Below are positions 8,636-18,146 of a stretch of DNA of 64,000 nt, one piece after another. Source of the stretch: Streptomyces anulatus (GTDB lineage: Bacteria > Actinomycetota > Actinomycetes > Streptomycetales > Streptomycetaceae). Below the pieces are notes generated by a model that was not told the DNA's origin, ran no database searches, and saw nothing but the letters and a program-made list of their open reading frames with translations. Location: assembly GCF_000721175.1 (NCBI RefSeq), contig NZ_JOEZ01000003.1, forward strand, positions 451,476 to 515,475, in the 5' to 3' direction. The position numbers were made by a program, and so were the translations under genes. How positions within the stretch are numbered: position 1 is the stretch's first letter; each line of letters starts with the position of its first letter.

Positions 8636-9954
8636 CCACCGACGAGACCACCAACACGGTGGACAAGAGCAGCACCTCGCTGGACAAGTCCGACGCGCCG
8701 CCGGTCGGCAACCCGGACGCGGCCGAGGGCGCCGCCACGGTCCTCGACCCCCGCCTGCTCATCCGTGAGCAGGGCCTCTCCGGCTACGTCACCGAGTTCA
8801 AGCGCAAGATCAGCGGCGGTGACCTGGGCTCGATCCCGGTGGTCGTCGGCCTCGCGATCATCGCCATCGTCTTCCAGAGCATGAACTCCGAGTTCCTCTC
8901 CGCGAAGAACATCAGCGACATCGCCACCACGATGGTCGCCACCGGCATGATGGCCGTGGGCATCATCTTCGTCCTGCTGCTCGGCGAGATCGACCTCTCG
9001 GTCGGCTCCGTCTCCGGTGTCTCCGGGGCCCTCGTCGCGGTGCTCAGTGTCACCCAGGGCATGAACGAATGGCTGGCGATCGCCGTCGCCATCGTCAGCG
9101 GCGCGGTGATGGGCGCGATCCACGGCTTCTTCTTCGCCCGGATCGGGGCGCCCGCCTTCGCCGTCACCCTGGCCGGCCTGCTGTTCTGGCTCGGCTTCAT
9201 GCTCCAGCTGCTCGGCGACTCCGGCACGATCAACCTGGACGGCGACGGGGTGGTCGGCAAGCTGACCACGTACTACTTCACCGACGTCGCCGCCGCCTAC
9301 GGGCTCGCCGCGATCGCGGTCGTCGGCTACTTCGCCGCCGCCTTCCTGGACACCCGCCGCCGCGAGGCGGCCGGTATCCCGGCCCGCCCGATCGCCGACA
9401 TCGTCGTGCGCACCGCCGTCCTCGCGGTGTTCGCCTTCGCCGCCGCGTACATGTTCAACCAGTACCGCGGTCTGCCGCTCGCCCTGGTCCTCTTCCTGAT
9501 CGTCCTGGTCGGCACGGACTTCCTGCTCCGCCGCACGGCCTACGGGCGGAAGATCTTCGCGCTCGGCGGCAGCGTCGAGGCCTCGCGCCGTGCCGGTATC
9601 AACGTCACCGCGATCCGTGTCTCCGTCTTCTCCATCGCGGGGACCTTCGCGGCGATCGGCGGCCTGTTCTGGGCCTCCAAGATCGCGGCGGCCAACCAGG
9701 GCTCGGGCACCGGCGACCTCCTGATGAACGTCATCGCGGCGGCCGTCATCGGCGGCACCAGCCTCTTCGGCGGCCGCGGCCGCACCTGGAACGCCCTGCT
9801 CGGCGTCATGGTGATCGTCTCCATCCAGTACGGACTGTCGCTGGAAGGCATCGCCACGCCCATCCAGTACATGGTCACGGGCGCCGTGCTCCTCGCCACG
9901 GTCGTCATCGACTCCGTCACCCGTAAGACCCAGAAGACCGCGGGCCGCGCCTGA
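8632..9954 (+). CDS. xylH: Sugar ABC transporter permease XylH
   Basis: Membrane permease of the CUT2 importer (BPD_transp_2 family), 440 residues with about ten hydrophobic helices. A hydrophilic N-terminal tail of ~60 residues precedes the membrane part. Family segments include LLGEIDLSVGSVSGVSGAL and, near the C-terminus, AVIGGTSLFGGRGRTWNALL. It works with XylG and XylF for high-affinity pentose uptake. The length and the long central loop (residues ~225-280) resemble XylH rather than RbsC. It is the last gene of the operon, followed by a hairpin. Confidence 0.85.
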   Translation: MTTDETTNTVDKSSTSLDKSDAPPVGNPDAAEGAATVLDPRLLIREQGLSGYVTEFKRKISGGDLGSIPVVVGLAIIAIVFQSMNSEFLSAKNISDIATTMVATGMMAVGIIFVLLLGEIDLSVGSVSGVSGALVAVLSVTQGMNEWLAIAVAIVSGAVMGAIHGFFFARIGAPAFAVTLAGLLFWLGFMLQLLGDSGTINLDGDGVVGKLTTYYFTDVAAAYGLAAIAVVGYFAAAFLDTRRREAAGIPARPIADIVVRTAVLAVFAFAAAYMFNQYRGLPLALVLFLIVLVGTDFLLRRTAYGRKIFALGGSVEASRRAGINVTAIRVSVFSIAGTFAAIGGLFWASKIAAANQGSGTGDLLMNVIAAAVIGGTSLFGGRGRTWNALLGVMVIVSIQYGLSLEGIATPIQYMVTGAVLLATVVIDSVTRKTQKTAGRA

Positions 9955-9969
9955 CCACGGAACCGCCCA

Positions 9970-10001
9970 GGTGCCCGGTGCCCCCAGGGGTGCCGGGCAC
10001 C
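9970..10001 (+). terminator. Terminator of xylFGH
   Basis: GGTGCCCGG and CCGGGCACC form a 9-bp stem with an inner CCCC/GGGG stem, 16 bases after the xylH stop. Confidence 0.75.
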
Positions 10002-10122
10002 CGCGCGTGTCCGGTCCGGCATTCCTCGTGCGAACAAGGCCGCCCGCTGCCCGCCGCCGCGATCGGAACATTAGACTCATCGGATCGGCACGCTCGATCA
10101 GCTCAAACGCAAGGAGGCACGG

Positions 10123-12036
10123 GTGGATCTGCTGACCCGCATCAAGGGACCGCGCGACCTGGACCGGCTCGGCCTCGGTGAGCTGGACCAGCTCGCGGAG
10201 GAGATCCGCACCTTCCTCGTGGACGCCGTGTCCAAGACCGGCGGACACCTCGGCCCCAACCTGGGCGTCGTCGAGCTCACCATCGCCCTGCACCGGGTCT
10301 TCGAGTCGCCCCAGGACAAGGTGCTGTGGGACACCGGCCACCAGGCTTACGTCCACAAGCTGCTCACCGGCCGCCAGGACTTCTCCCGGCTCAAGAGCAA
10401 GGGCGGCCTCTCCGGCTACCCCTCCCGTGCCGAGTCCGAGCACGACATCATCGAGAACAGCCACGCCTCCGGGGTCCTCGGCTGGGCCGACGGCCTGGCC
10501 AAGGCGAACGAGGTCCTGAAGAAGGACGACCACGTCGTCGCGGTCATCGGCGACGGCGCGCTCACCGGCGGTATGGCCTGGGAGGCGCTGAACAACATCG
10601 CCGCCGCCAAGGACCGCCCGCTCGTCATCGTCGTCAACGACAACGAGCGCTCCTACGCCCCGACCATCGGCGGACTGGCCAACCACCTCGCCACGCTCCG
10701 CACGACCGACGGTTACGAACGGTTCCTGGCCCGCGGCAAGGACATCCTGGAGCGCACGCCCGTCGTCGGCCGCCCGCTGTACGAGACCCTGCACGGCGCC
10801 AAGAAGGGCCTCAAGGACTTCATCGCCCCGCAGGGCATGTTCGAGGACCTCGGCCTGAAGTACGTCGGCCCGATCGACGGCCACGACATCGAGGCCCTGG
10901 AATCCGCGCTCCAGCGCGCCAAACGCTTCGGCGGCCCGGTCATCGTGCACTGCCTCACCGAGAAGGGCCGCGGCTACACCCCCGCCCTCCAGGACGAGGC
11001 CGACCGCTTCCACGCGGTGGGCAAGATCCACCCGGACACCGGCCTGCCGATCTCCACCTCCGGCCTCGACTGGACCTCCGTCTTCGGCGAGGAGATGGTC
11101 AAGCTCGGCGAGGAGCGCGAGGACATCGTCGCGATCACCGCCGCCATGCTCCAGCCCGTCGGTCTCGGCAAGTTCGAGGCCGCCTTCCCGGACCGGATCT
11201 ACGACGTCGGCATCGCCGAGCAGCACGGCGCGGTCTCCGCGGCGGGCCTCGCCACCGGCGGCCTCCACCCGGTCTTCGCGGTCTACGCCACCTTCCTCAA
11301 CCGCGCCTTCGACCAGGTCCTGATGGACGTCGCCCTGCACAAGTGCGGCGTCACCTTCGTCCTGGACCGGGCCGGCATCACCGGCACGGACGGCGCCTCG
11401 CACAACGGCATGTGGGACATGTCGATCCTCCAGTGCGTGCCCACGCTCCGGATCGCCGCCCCGCGCGACGCCGACCAGGTCCGCGCCCAGCTGCGCGAGG
11501 CCGTCGCCGTCGACGACGCGCCCACCGTGGTCCGCTTCTCCAAGGGCGCGGTCGGCCCGGCGGTCAAGGCGGTCGGCAGGGCCGGCGGCATGGACATCCT
11601 GCGCGAGCCGAAGGCCGCCCGCCCGGACGTCCTGATCGTCTCCGTCGGCGCACTCGCCCCGATGTGCCTGGAGATCGCCGACCTGCTGGACGCCCAGGGC
11701 ATCTCCAGCACCGTCGTCGACCCCCGCTGGGTCAAGCCCGTCGACGAGGCGCTCGCCCCGCTCGCCGAGCGCCACCGCGTCGTCGTCACGGTCGAGGACA
11801 ACAGCCGCGCCGGAGGCGTCGGCTCCGCCGTCGCCCAAGCCCTGCGCGACGCCGGGGTCGACCTGCCGCTGCGCGACTTCGGCATCCCGCCGGTCTTCCT
11901 CGACCACGCCTCGCGCGGCGAGGTCATGGCCGAGATCGGACTGACCGCGCCGGACATCGCCCGGCAGGTCACCGGCCTGGTCGCCAAGCTCGACGGCCGC
12001 TTCGAGAGCCGCGCGGTGGAGCCCGCCCGCGACTGA
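10123..12036 (+). CDS. dxs: 1-deoxy-D-xylulose-5-phosphate synthase
   Basis: Condenses pyruvate and glyceraldehyde 3-phosphate to 1-deoxy-D-xylulose 5-phosphate, the first step of the MEP isoprenoid pathway and a precursor of thiamine and pyridoxal. At 637 residues it has the full family length. The thiamine-diphosphate motif runs from [16 protein letters not shown], and other hallmarks are [13 protein letters not shown] near residue 70, DGHDIEAL, and the transketolase central domain [15 protein letters not shown]. The start is GTG 10123, behind AGGAGG at 10111-10116. It is followed by its own terminator and so is probably transcribed alone. Streptomyces often have a second dxs, so it may be one of two. 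Confidence 0.93.
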   Translation: MDLLTRIKGPRDLDRLGLGELDQLAEEIRTFLVDAVSKTGGHLGPNLGVVELTIALHRVFESPQDKVLWDTGHQAYVHKLLTGRQDFSRLKSKGGLSGYPSRAESEHDIIENSHASGVLGWADGLAKANEVLKKDDHVVAVIGDGALTGGMAWEALNNIAAAKDRPLVIVVNDNERSYAPTIGGLANHLATLRTTDGYERFLARGKDILERTPVVGRPLYETLHGAKKGLKDFIAPQGMFEDLGLKYVGPIDGHDIEALESALQRAKRFGGPVIVHCLTEKGRGYTPALQDEADRFHAVGKIHPDTGLPISTSGLDWTSVFGEEMVKLGEEREDIVAITAAMLQPVGLGKFEAAFPDRIYDVGIAEQHGAVSAAGLATGGLHPVFAVYATFLNRAFDQVLMDVALHKCGVTFVLDRAGITGTDGASHNGMWDMSILQCVPTLRIAAPRDADQVRAQLREAVAVDDAPTVVRFSKGAVGPAVKAVGRAGGMDILREPKAARPDVLIVSVGALAPMCLEIADLLDAQGISSTVVDPRWVKPVDEALAPLAERHRVVVTVEDNSRAGGVGSAVAQALRDAGVDLPLRDFGIPPVFLDHASRGEVMAEIGLTAPDIARQVTGLVAKLDGRFESRAVEPARD

Positions 12037-12067
12037 CCTGCGAACAGATCACCTCTCCGTACGGCCG

Positions 12068-12113
12068 ACGGGCCGGGAGAACCGCCCCTGTACGGGTGGT
12101 TCTCCCGGCCCGT
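12068..12113 (+). terminator. Terminator of dxs
   Basis: ACGGGCCGGGAGAACC and GGTTCTCCCGGCCCGT form a perfect 16-bp stem with a 14-nt loop, 31 bases after the dxs stop. Confidence 0.85.
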
Positions 12114-12198
12114 TCGCATGAAACGGGCCGGATGGCGCGGTCATGCGCGGGCCGGTCCACATCATGGCGTTCACAACGAACGCGTGGAGGTATCTCAG

Positions 12199-13701
12199 GT
12201 GAGCGCGCAGGTCACACCACCCCGCGGAGACGGCATGTTCCGCACCAAGTCCGTCGAACAGTCGATCCTCGACACCGAGGAGCCGGAACACGCGCTCAGG
12301 AAGTCCCTCTCCGCCCTGGACCTGACGGTCTTCGGCGTCGGCGTCATCATCGGCACCGGCATCTTCGTTCTCACCGGCCAGGTCGCCAAGGAGACGGCGG
12401 GCCCCGCCACGGCCATCGCTTTCGCCGTGGCGGGCGTCGTGTGCGCGCTGGCCGCGCTCTGCTACGCCGAGTTCGCCTCCACCGTCCCGGTGGCCGGCTC
12501 CGCGTACACCTTCGCGTACGCCGCGCTGGGCGAACTGGTTGCCTGGATCATCGGCTGGGACCTGGTGCTGGAGTTCGCGCTGGGCACCGCGGTGGTCGCG
12601 GTCGGCTGGTCCGGTTACGTCCGCTCACTGATGGACAACGTCGACTGGACGATGCCCGAAGTGCTCTCGGGACCGGATGTGGCGGAGGGATTCGGCTTCG
12701 ACGTCCTGGCCTTCGCCCTGGTGCTGGTGCTGACCGTCATCCTCGTCGTCGGCATGAAGCTGTCCGCCCGGGTCACCTCGGTCGTGGTGGCGATCAAGGT
12801 CGCGGTGGTCCTCATGGTGATCATCGCGGGCCTGTTCTTCATCAAGGCCGAGAACTACGAGCCCTTCATCCCGCCGGCCGAGAAGCAGCCCGCCGGCTCG
12901 GGCTGGGACGCGCCGCTCGTGCAGCTGCTGTTCGGCTACGAACCCACGAACTTCGGCGTGATGGGCATCTTCACCGCCGCCTCCATCGTCTTCTTCGCCT
13001 TCATCGGCTTCGACGTGGTGGCCACCGCGGCCGAGGAGACCAAGCTGCCCCAGCGCGACATGCCGCGCGGCATCCTCGGCTCGCTCATCATCTGCACGGT
13101 GCTCTACGTGGCGGTCTCGATCGTGGTCACCGGCATGCAGCACTACAGCGAACTCTCCGTCAGCGCCCCGCTCGCCGACGCCTTCAAGGCCACCGGGCAC
13201 CCCTTCTACGCCGGGGTGATCAGCTTCGGCGCGGCGGTCGGTCTCACCACGGTCTGCATGATCCTGCTGCTCGGCCAGACCCGGGTCTTCTTCGCGATGA
13301 GCCGCGACGGCCTGCTGCCGCGCTTCTTCTCCAAGACGCACCCGCGCTTCCGCACGCCCTACCGCCCGACGATCCTGCTCGGCGTGCTGATCGCGATCAT
13401 CGCCGGGTTCACGAGCATCGAGGAGCTCGCCACCCTGGTGAACATCGGCACGCTCTTCGCGTTCGTCATCGTCGCCCTCGGCGTCCTGGTCCTGCGCCGC
13501 ACCCAGCCGAACCTGCCCCGTGCGTTCCGTACCCCGTGGGTGCCGGTGCTCCCGGTCGCCTCGGTGGCCGCCTCGGTCTGGCTGATGCTCAATCTGCCGG
13601 TGGAGACCTGGGTGCGCTTCGGCGCCTGGATGGTCCTCGGGGTGATCATCTACTTCGTGTACGGGCGCTCCCACAGCCGCATGGCCAGGTCGGAGCGCTA
13701 G
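12199..13701 (+). CDS. APC-family amino acid permease
   Basis: Integral membrane amino acid/polyamine transporter of the APC superfamily (cationic amino acid transporter-like), 500 residues with about twelve membrane helices. The unwound helix 1 motif GVGVIIGTGIFVLTG that contacts substrate is present. Another APC hallmark is FFAFIGFDVVATAAEETK. GTG 12199 is chosen because GGAGG at 12186-12190 is 8 bases upstream; an in-frame ATG at 12118 lies inside the dxs terminator region and has no ribosome site. The substrate cannot be told from sequence alone. The gene is convergent with the NYN-domain gene and the two stop codons share a CTAG. Confidence 0.82.
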   Translation: MSAQVTPPRGDGMFRTKSVEQSILDTEEPEHALRKSLSALDLTVFGVGVIIGTGIFVLTGQVAKETAGPATAIAFAVAGVVCALAALCYAEFASTVPVAGSAYTFAYAALGELVAWIIGWDLVLEFALGTAVVAVGWSGYVRSLMDNVDWTMPEVLSGPDVAEGFGFDVLAFALVLVLTVILVVGMKLSARVTSVVVAIKVAVVLMVIIAGLFFIKAENYEPFIPPAEKQPAGSGWDAPLVQLLFGYEPTNFGVMGIFTAASIVFFAFIGFDVVATAAEETKLPQRDMPRGILGSLIICTVLYVAVSIVVTGMQHYSELSVSAPLADAFKATGHPFYAGVISFGAAVGLTTVCMILLLGQTRVFFAMSRDGLLPRFFSKTHPRFRTPYRPTILLGVLIAIIAGFTSIEELATLVNIGTLFAFVIVALGVLVLRRTQPNLPRAFRTPWVPVLPVASVAASVWLMLNLPVETWVRFGAWMVLGVIIYFVYGRSHSRMARSER

Positions 13702-14108
13702 CGTTCCTCGTCCCCGTACTGCGGCAGCGGCCGTACCGTACGGGGTCCCACGCACCGGGCCCCGTACGCCTCGACCCGCTGCCGCAGTCCGCGGTCGGCG
13801 GTGACGACGACGCAGTCCCGGCCAGGGGAGGCCCCGGCCGCCAGCTCGGCGATCAGGTCGTCGCCGCTGCCGGGGGCCGGTGCGACCCGGACCCCGGCCA
13901 CCGACGCGACGCCCCGGGCGGCCCCTTCGACGACGAGCACCAGCTCGATCGGGCCGGGCAGCCCGGGCAGCCCGGCCGCCGCGTACGGGACCAACGAGTC
14001 CCGCAGCCGTACCGCCGCCCCGCGCCGGTCCCGCCACCACCCGTCGGGCACGGAACCGACCACATTGGCGGCGTCCACGATCACCAGCACCGTATCGTCC
14101 TCGCTCAT
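13698..14108 (-). CDS. NYN (PIN-like) domain protein
   Basis: Small protein of 136 residues that is essentially one PIN-like NYN domain, a fold used by metal-dependent ribonucleases. Conserved acidic positions are visible: VIVDAANVV near the N-terminus, GSDDLIAEL-type acids in the middle (SGDDLIAEL) and VVVTADRGL toward the end. This fits a three-Asp active site. Its UAG stop overlaps that of the convergent permease gene in the palindrome CTAG (13698-13701). Function and RNA substrate are unknown; nuclease activity is inferred from the fold. Confidence 0.7.
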   Translation of the reverse strand: MSEDDTVLVIVDAANVVGSVPDGWWRDRRGAAVRLRDSLVPYAAAGLPGLPGPIELVLVVEGAARGVASVAGVRVAPAPGSGDDLIAELAAGASPGRDCVVVTADRGLRQRVEAYGARCVGPRTVRPLPQYGDEER

Positions 14109-14147
14109 CCCGGCAGGGTGTCACGGGGAGAGCGGTACGACGGTCCG

Positions 14148-15227
14148 TCAGCCCCCGGTCGCGGGGGACCTCTTCGCTTCCTCGGGGATCGTGGTGTCCT
14201 CTCGGATCGCCTTCCACAGCTGACCCGACTGCGGTTCGGACGCGATCACCCGGTTCGGGTCGATCCTGTCGTACGCCACCGGCAGCATGATCGTCTCCAT
14301 CGAGGCCGGGTCGACGCCGTTCATCGAACGGGCGAACTCCGCCAGCGAGGTGAGCGAGGCGAGCCCGGAGTCGGTGGTGAGCGCCTTGGTGGCCGAGTCG
14401 GCGATCTTGTAGGAGCTCGCCGGACTGCCCAGCAGGTCCTGCGACTTGACCTCGCTCAGCAGGGCCAGCAGGAACTGCTGCTGGAGCCCGATGCGGCCGA
14501 GGTCGCTGCCGTCGCCGATGCCGTGCCGGGTCCGGACGTACGCCAGGGACTCGGCGCCGTCCAGCTTCTGCGGGCCGGCGGTGAGGTGCAGCCCCGACGC
14601 CTTGTCGTCGATGTCCTGCGGTACGTCGACGGTGACCCCGCCGATGGCGTCGACCAGGTCCTTGAACCCGGCGAAGTCGATCTCCAGGTAGTGGTCGATG
14701 CGGACACCGGACATCTTCTCCACCGTCTTCACCACACAGGCCGGACCGACCTGCGCGTAGACGGAGTTGAACATGACGCGCTCCTTGGCCGACACCGTGG
14801 AACCGTCGTCCCCGACGCACTCGGGCCGGGTCACCAGGGTGTCGCGCGGGATGGAGACGGCGACGGCCTTCGACCGGCCCTCGGGTATGTGCACCACCAT
14901 CGCGGTGTCGGAGCGGGCGCCGCTGACGGCCCCGCCGCCGCCCAGCTCCCTGTTCTCCGCCCCGGCACGCGAGTCCGAGCCGAGGACCAGCAGGTTCTGC
15001 CCGCTGGTGGGAAGCTTCTCCGGGCGGTCCTCGCCGAGCGCCTTCTCGATGTCGACGCCCTTGATGTTCCCGTCTAGCCGGCTGTAGAGCCAGTAGACGG
15101 TGCCGCCGGTGGCGAGCAGCAGGACGAGCAGGACACCGAGGGTGATCTTGAGGCCGCGGCGGCGCTTGCGGGGTTCGGTCGATCGTCGGGAGGCGCGGGG
15201 GCCTGGCGTCGCTTCGTCGTTGCTCAT
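14148..15227 (-). CDS. LytR-CpsA-Psr (LCP) family cell-wall ligase
   Basis: Membrane-anchored phosphotransferase that attaches teichoic acids or other glycopolymers to peptidoglycan. A short basic N-terminus is followed by one transmembrane helix (ITLGVLLVLLLATGG, residues ~28-48). The extracellular LCP domain has LVLGSDSR, DTAMVVHI, VSIPRDTLV and the later RTRHGIGDGSD segment. I use ATG 15227 (MSNDEATPG), 359 residues, because GGAGG lies about 11 bases upstream. The start 12 bases further upstream (MEDSSTMSND) lacks a good site. Streptomyces carry many LCP paralogues, so the exact polymer cannot be assigned. Confidence 0.85.
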   Translation of the reverse strand: MSNDEATPGPRASRRSTEPRKRRRGLKITLGVLLVLLLATGGTVYWLYSRLDGNIKGVDIEKALGEDRPEKLPTSGQNLLVLGSDSRAGAENRELGGGGAVSGARSDTAMVVHIPEGRSKAVAVSIPRDTLVTRPECVGDDGSTVSAKERVMFNSVYAQVGPACVVKTVEKMSGVRIDHYLEIDFAGFKDLVDAIGGVTVDVPQDIDDKASGLHLTAGPQKLDGAESLAYVRTRHGIGDGSDLGRIGLQQQFLLALLSEVKSQDLLGSPASSYKIADSATKALTTDSGLASLTSLAEFARSMNGVDPASMETIMLPVAYDRIDPNRVIASEPQSGQLWKAIREDTTIPEEAKRSPATGG

Positions 15228-15499
15228 CGTGCTCGAGTCCTCCATCTCATCGCCCAGGAGGGCAGGGGAGTGCGTGGGACTCGGGTGGGGGGTGTGACCG
15301 GTCCGTGAGTGTTCGACTGACCGAGCACTATAGAACAACAGATCGCGGGAGTGCGTGTTCCGGTGGACGCTCCTGAGGGATCCACCGAGGACGGATGGCC
15401 GCTCGGGGCCGAGACGGGCGCGCGTCCACGGCATACGGATTCATGATCGGCCCGGGAGGCGGGTCCGGGATCTCCGGCAACCGCTGGACGCCGCCGCAC

Positions 15500-15905
15500 G
15501 CCGGTGCGGAGGGCGGGCCTGCGGCCCCTCCGGTCCCGGTCCCGGGTCCGCGAACAGGATGTTCGCGGACGTTCACGTCCCGGTGTGCGAGTCCGTGCGC
15601 CGGGGCGGCGCCCGGGCAGCGGCACTCCGTGCGCGTACGCGAGTGCGGTCAGCACCTGGTGCGCGACCGGGAGCGCCGGCCAGGGCGGCATCCGGCCCCC
15701 GTGCCGGGCGGCCAGCCGCTCCAGGCTGCCGCCAGGGCAGTACTCGCAGGCGAACCAGAACTGCTCGTCCAGGTGGACCCTGCCGCGGAACGACACGATG
15801 TGGGGATGGTCCAGGGCGCGGACGCTCTCCAGCTCGCGGGGCAGCGCGAAGCGGGCGGTCTCGTCCACCGTGCCGCCGACCAGGAACTGCTTGAGCGCGA
15901 CGAGC
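15500..15905 (-). pseudogene. Decayed Ser/Thr protein kinase fragment
   Basis: Reading the minus strand, one frame gives VALKQFLVGG, then LDHPHIVSFRG, WFACEYCPGGSLERLA and HQVLTALAYAHG, which are kinase subdomains II to VI. The catalytic loop then continues only after frameshifts: HRDVN in a second frame and ANILFADPGPGPEG in a third. The glycine loop, the DFG region and the C-lobe are missing, and there is no start codon in the first frame. It is a remnant of a PknB-like kinase between the LCP gene and the fad operon. Confidence 0.75.
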
Positions 15906-15950
15906 TGCGAGCATCTCCCCTTAGCCGCCCGCTGGTGAATCCGGCCGGAT

Positions 15951-15998
15951 ACGAGCTCGGGCCGTACAGGGAGTATGTCCTGTACGGCCCGAGCTCGT
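15951..15998. terminator. Terminator of fadAB (probably bidirectional)
   Basis: ACGAGCTCGGGCCGTACAGG and its exact complement form a 20-bp stem with an 8-nt loop, 19 bases beyond the fadB stop codon. Confidence 0.85.
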
Positions 15999-16016
15999 TT
16001 GTTCCGTGCGGAGCGG

Positions 16017-18146
16017 TCAGGCGGGAACGCTCGCCACGCCCTGTGCGAGGAACGGCTTGCCGTTCACCCGCTGGGAGACGCCCTCACGGTCCAGGTACGG
16101 CGTGATGCCGCCCAGGTGGAACGGCCAGCCCGCACCGGTGATCAGGCACAGGTCGATGTCCTGGGCCTCGGCGACGACGCCCTCGTCCAGCATCAGGCCG
16201 ATCTCCTGCGCCACCGCGTCGAGCACGCGGTCGCGGGTCTGCTCCTCGGTGAGGACGGTGTCGCCCTGCTTGAGGAGGGCGGCGACCTCGGGGTCGAGGA
16301 CCGGCGCACCGGAGTCGTAGAGGTAGAAGCCGCGCTTGCCGGCCTTCACGACCGCCGCGAGGTTCTCGGAGACGGTGAAGCGCTCCGGGAAGGCGCGGTT
16401 CAGGGTCTCGGAGACGTGCAGGCCGATGGCCGGGCCGACCAGCTCCAGGAGCACCAGCGGGGACATCGGCAGGCCGAGCGGCTCGACGGCCTTCTCCGCG
16501 ACCTCGACCGGGGTGCCCTCGTCGATGACGTTCTGGATCTCGCCCATGAAGCGGGTGAGGATGCGGTTGACGACGAACGCCGGGGCGTCCTTCACCAGGA
16601 CCGCGGTCTTCTTCAGCTTGCGGGCCACACCGAACGCCGTCGCCAGCGAGGCGTCGTCGGTCTGCTCGCCGCGGACGATCTCCAGGAGCGGGAGGATCGC
16701 GACCGGGTTGAAGAAGTGGAAGCCGACGACCCGCTCGGGGTTCTTCAGCTTCGACGCCATCTCGGTCACCGACAGCGAGGAGGTGTTGGTGGCGAGGATC
16801 GCGTGCGCCGGGGCGACCGCCTCGACCTCCGCGAACACCTGCTGCTTGACGCCGATCTCCTCGAAGACGGCCTCGATGATGAAGTCCGCGTCCGCGAAGC
16901 CCTCGGCCTTGTCCAGGACACCGGAGACCAGGCCCTTGAGGCGGTTGGCCTTGTCCTGGTTGATGCGGCCCTTGCCGAGCAGCTTCTCGATCTCGGCGTG
17001 GACGTAGCCCACACCCTTGTCGACGCGCTCCTGGTCGATGTCCGTGAGGACGACCGGGACCTCCAGGCGGCGCAGGAACAGCAGCGCCAGCTGCGAGGCC
17101 ATCAGGCCCGCGCCGACGACGCCGACCTTGGTGACCGGGCGGGCCAGGTTCTTGTCCGGGGCGCCGGCCGGGCGCTTGGCCCGCTTCTGGACCAGGTTGA
17201 AGGCGTAGATGCCGCTGCGCAGCTCGCCGCCCATGATCAGGTCCGCCAGCGCCCGGTCCTCGGCGTCGAAGCCGGCGCTCAGGTCGCCGTCCTTCGCCGC
17301 CGCGATGATGTCCAGCGCGCGGTACGCGGCAGGGGCCGCACCGTGCACCTTGGAGTCGGCGATGGCCCGGCCACGCGCGACGGCCTGGTCCCAGGCCTCA
17401 CCGCGGTCGACCTCGGCGCGCTCGACCGTGACCGAGCCCTTGAGCACGTTCGCGGTCCAGATCAGCGACTGCTCCAGGAAGTCCGCACCCTCGAACAGCG
17501 CGTCCGCGATGCCGAGTTCGAAGACCTGCTTGCCCTTGAGCTGGCGGTTCTGGTTCAGCGAGTTCTCGATGATCACCGAGACCGCGCGGTCCGCGCCGAT
17601 CAGGTTCGGGAGCAGCGCGCAGCCGCCCCAGCCGGGGACCAGGCCGAGGAAGACCTCGGGCAGCGAGAACGCCGGGAGCGCCTTGGAGACGGTGCGGTAG
17701 GTGCAGTGCAGGCCGACCTCGACACCGCCGCCCATGGCCGCGCCGTTGTAGTACGCGAAGGTGGGGACCGCGAGACCGGCCAGGCGGCGGAAGACGTCGT
17801 GGCCGCCCTTGCCGATGGCCAGCGCGTCCTCGTGACGGCTCAGCAGCTCGACGCCCTTGAGGTCGGCGCCGACCGCGAAGATGAACGGCTTGCCCGTGAT
17901 GCCGGCACCGGTGATGGTGCCCTCGGAGGCCTCCTTCTCGACCTGGTCGATGGCGGCGTTCAGGTTCGCCAGCGACTGCGGTCCGAAGGTGGTCGGCTTG
18001 GTGTGGTCCAGGCCGTTGTCCAGCGTGATCAGCGCGAACCGCCCGGCGCCGTAAGGCAGATCCAGGTGCCGTACGTGCGCCTGCGTGACGACCTCGCCGG
18101 GGAACAGCTCGGCCGCACCCTTCAGAAGCTCAGTGGTGGAGCTCAC
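16017..18146 (-). CDS. fadB: Fatty acid oxidation multifunctional enzyme (enoyl-CoA hydratase / 3-hydroxyacyl-CoA dehydrogenase)
   Basis: Second and third steps of beta-oxidation in one 709-residue chain. The N-terminal crotonase domain (residues ~15-290) has FIFAVGADLKG and NGAAMGGGVEVGLHC for the oxyanion hole and EVFLGLVPGWGG with the catalytic Glu. The NAD-binding 3-hydroxyacyl-CoA dehydrogenase begins near residue 340 with VGVVGAGLMASQLALL, and the catalytic His lies in VVGFHFFNPVAILPLLEIV. The start is GTG 18146, whose GTGA overlaps the fadA stop by 4 bases. It forms the alpha subunit of a trifunctional complex with FadA. Confidence 0.9.
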   Translation of the reverse strand: MSSTTELLKGAAELFPGEVVTQAHVRHLDLPYGAGRFALITLDNGLDHTKPTTFGPQSLANLNAAIDQVEKEASEGTITGAGITGKPFIFAVGADLKGVELLSRHEDALAIGKGGHDVFRRLAGLAVPTFAYYNGAAMGGGVEVGLHCTYRTVSKALPAFSLPEVFLGLVPGWGGCALLPNLIGADRAVSVIIENSLNQNRQLKGKQVFELGIADALFEGADFLEQSLIWTANVLKGSVTVERAEVDRGEAWDQAVARGRAIADSKVHGAAPAAYRALDIIAAAKDGDLSAGFDAEDRALADLIMGGELRSGIYAFNLVQKRAKRPAGAPDKNLARPVTKVGVVGAGLMASQLALLFLRRLEVPVVLTDIDQERVDKGVGYVHAEIEKLLGKGRINQDKANRLKGLVSGVLDKAEGFADADFIIEAVFEEIGVKQQVFAEVEAVAPAHAILATNTSSLSVTEMASKLKNPERVVGFHFFNPVAILPLLEIVRGEQTDDASLATAFGVARKLKKTAVLVKDAPAFVVNRILTRFMGEIQNVIDEGTPVEVAEKAVEPLGLPMSPLVLLELVGPAIGLHVSETLNRAFPERFTVSENLAAVVKAGKRGFYLYDSGAPVLDPEVAALLKQGDTVLTEEQTRDRVLDAVAQEIGLMLDEGVVAEAQDIDLCLITGAGWPFHLGGITPYLDREGVSQRVNGKPFLAQGVASVPA

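Noticed and set aside
8434..11907. Open frame of 1157 codons on the minus strand opposite xylG, xylH and dxs
   Set aside because: It is the antisense of genes with clear family motifs; long antisense frames are common in very GC-rich DNA, and its translation is a low-complexity Asp/Gly/Val/Arg mix without domains.
12118..12198. Upstream in-frame ATG extension of the APC permease
   Set aside because: It lies just after the dxs terminator without a ribosome site, whereas GTG 12199 has GGAGG at the right distance.
10326..15077. Open frame of 1583 codons on the plus strand across dxs, the permease and the antisense of the LCP gene
   Set aside because: Arg/Pro/Gly-rich shadow in another frame of dxs and the permease; no start signal and no domain.
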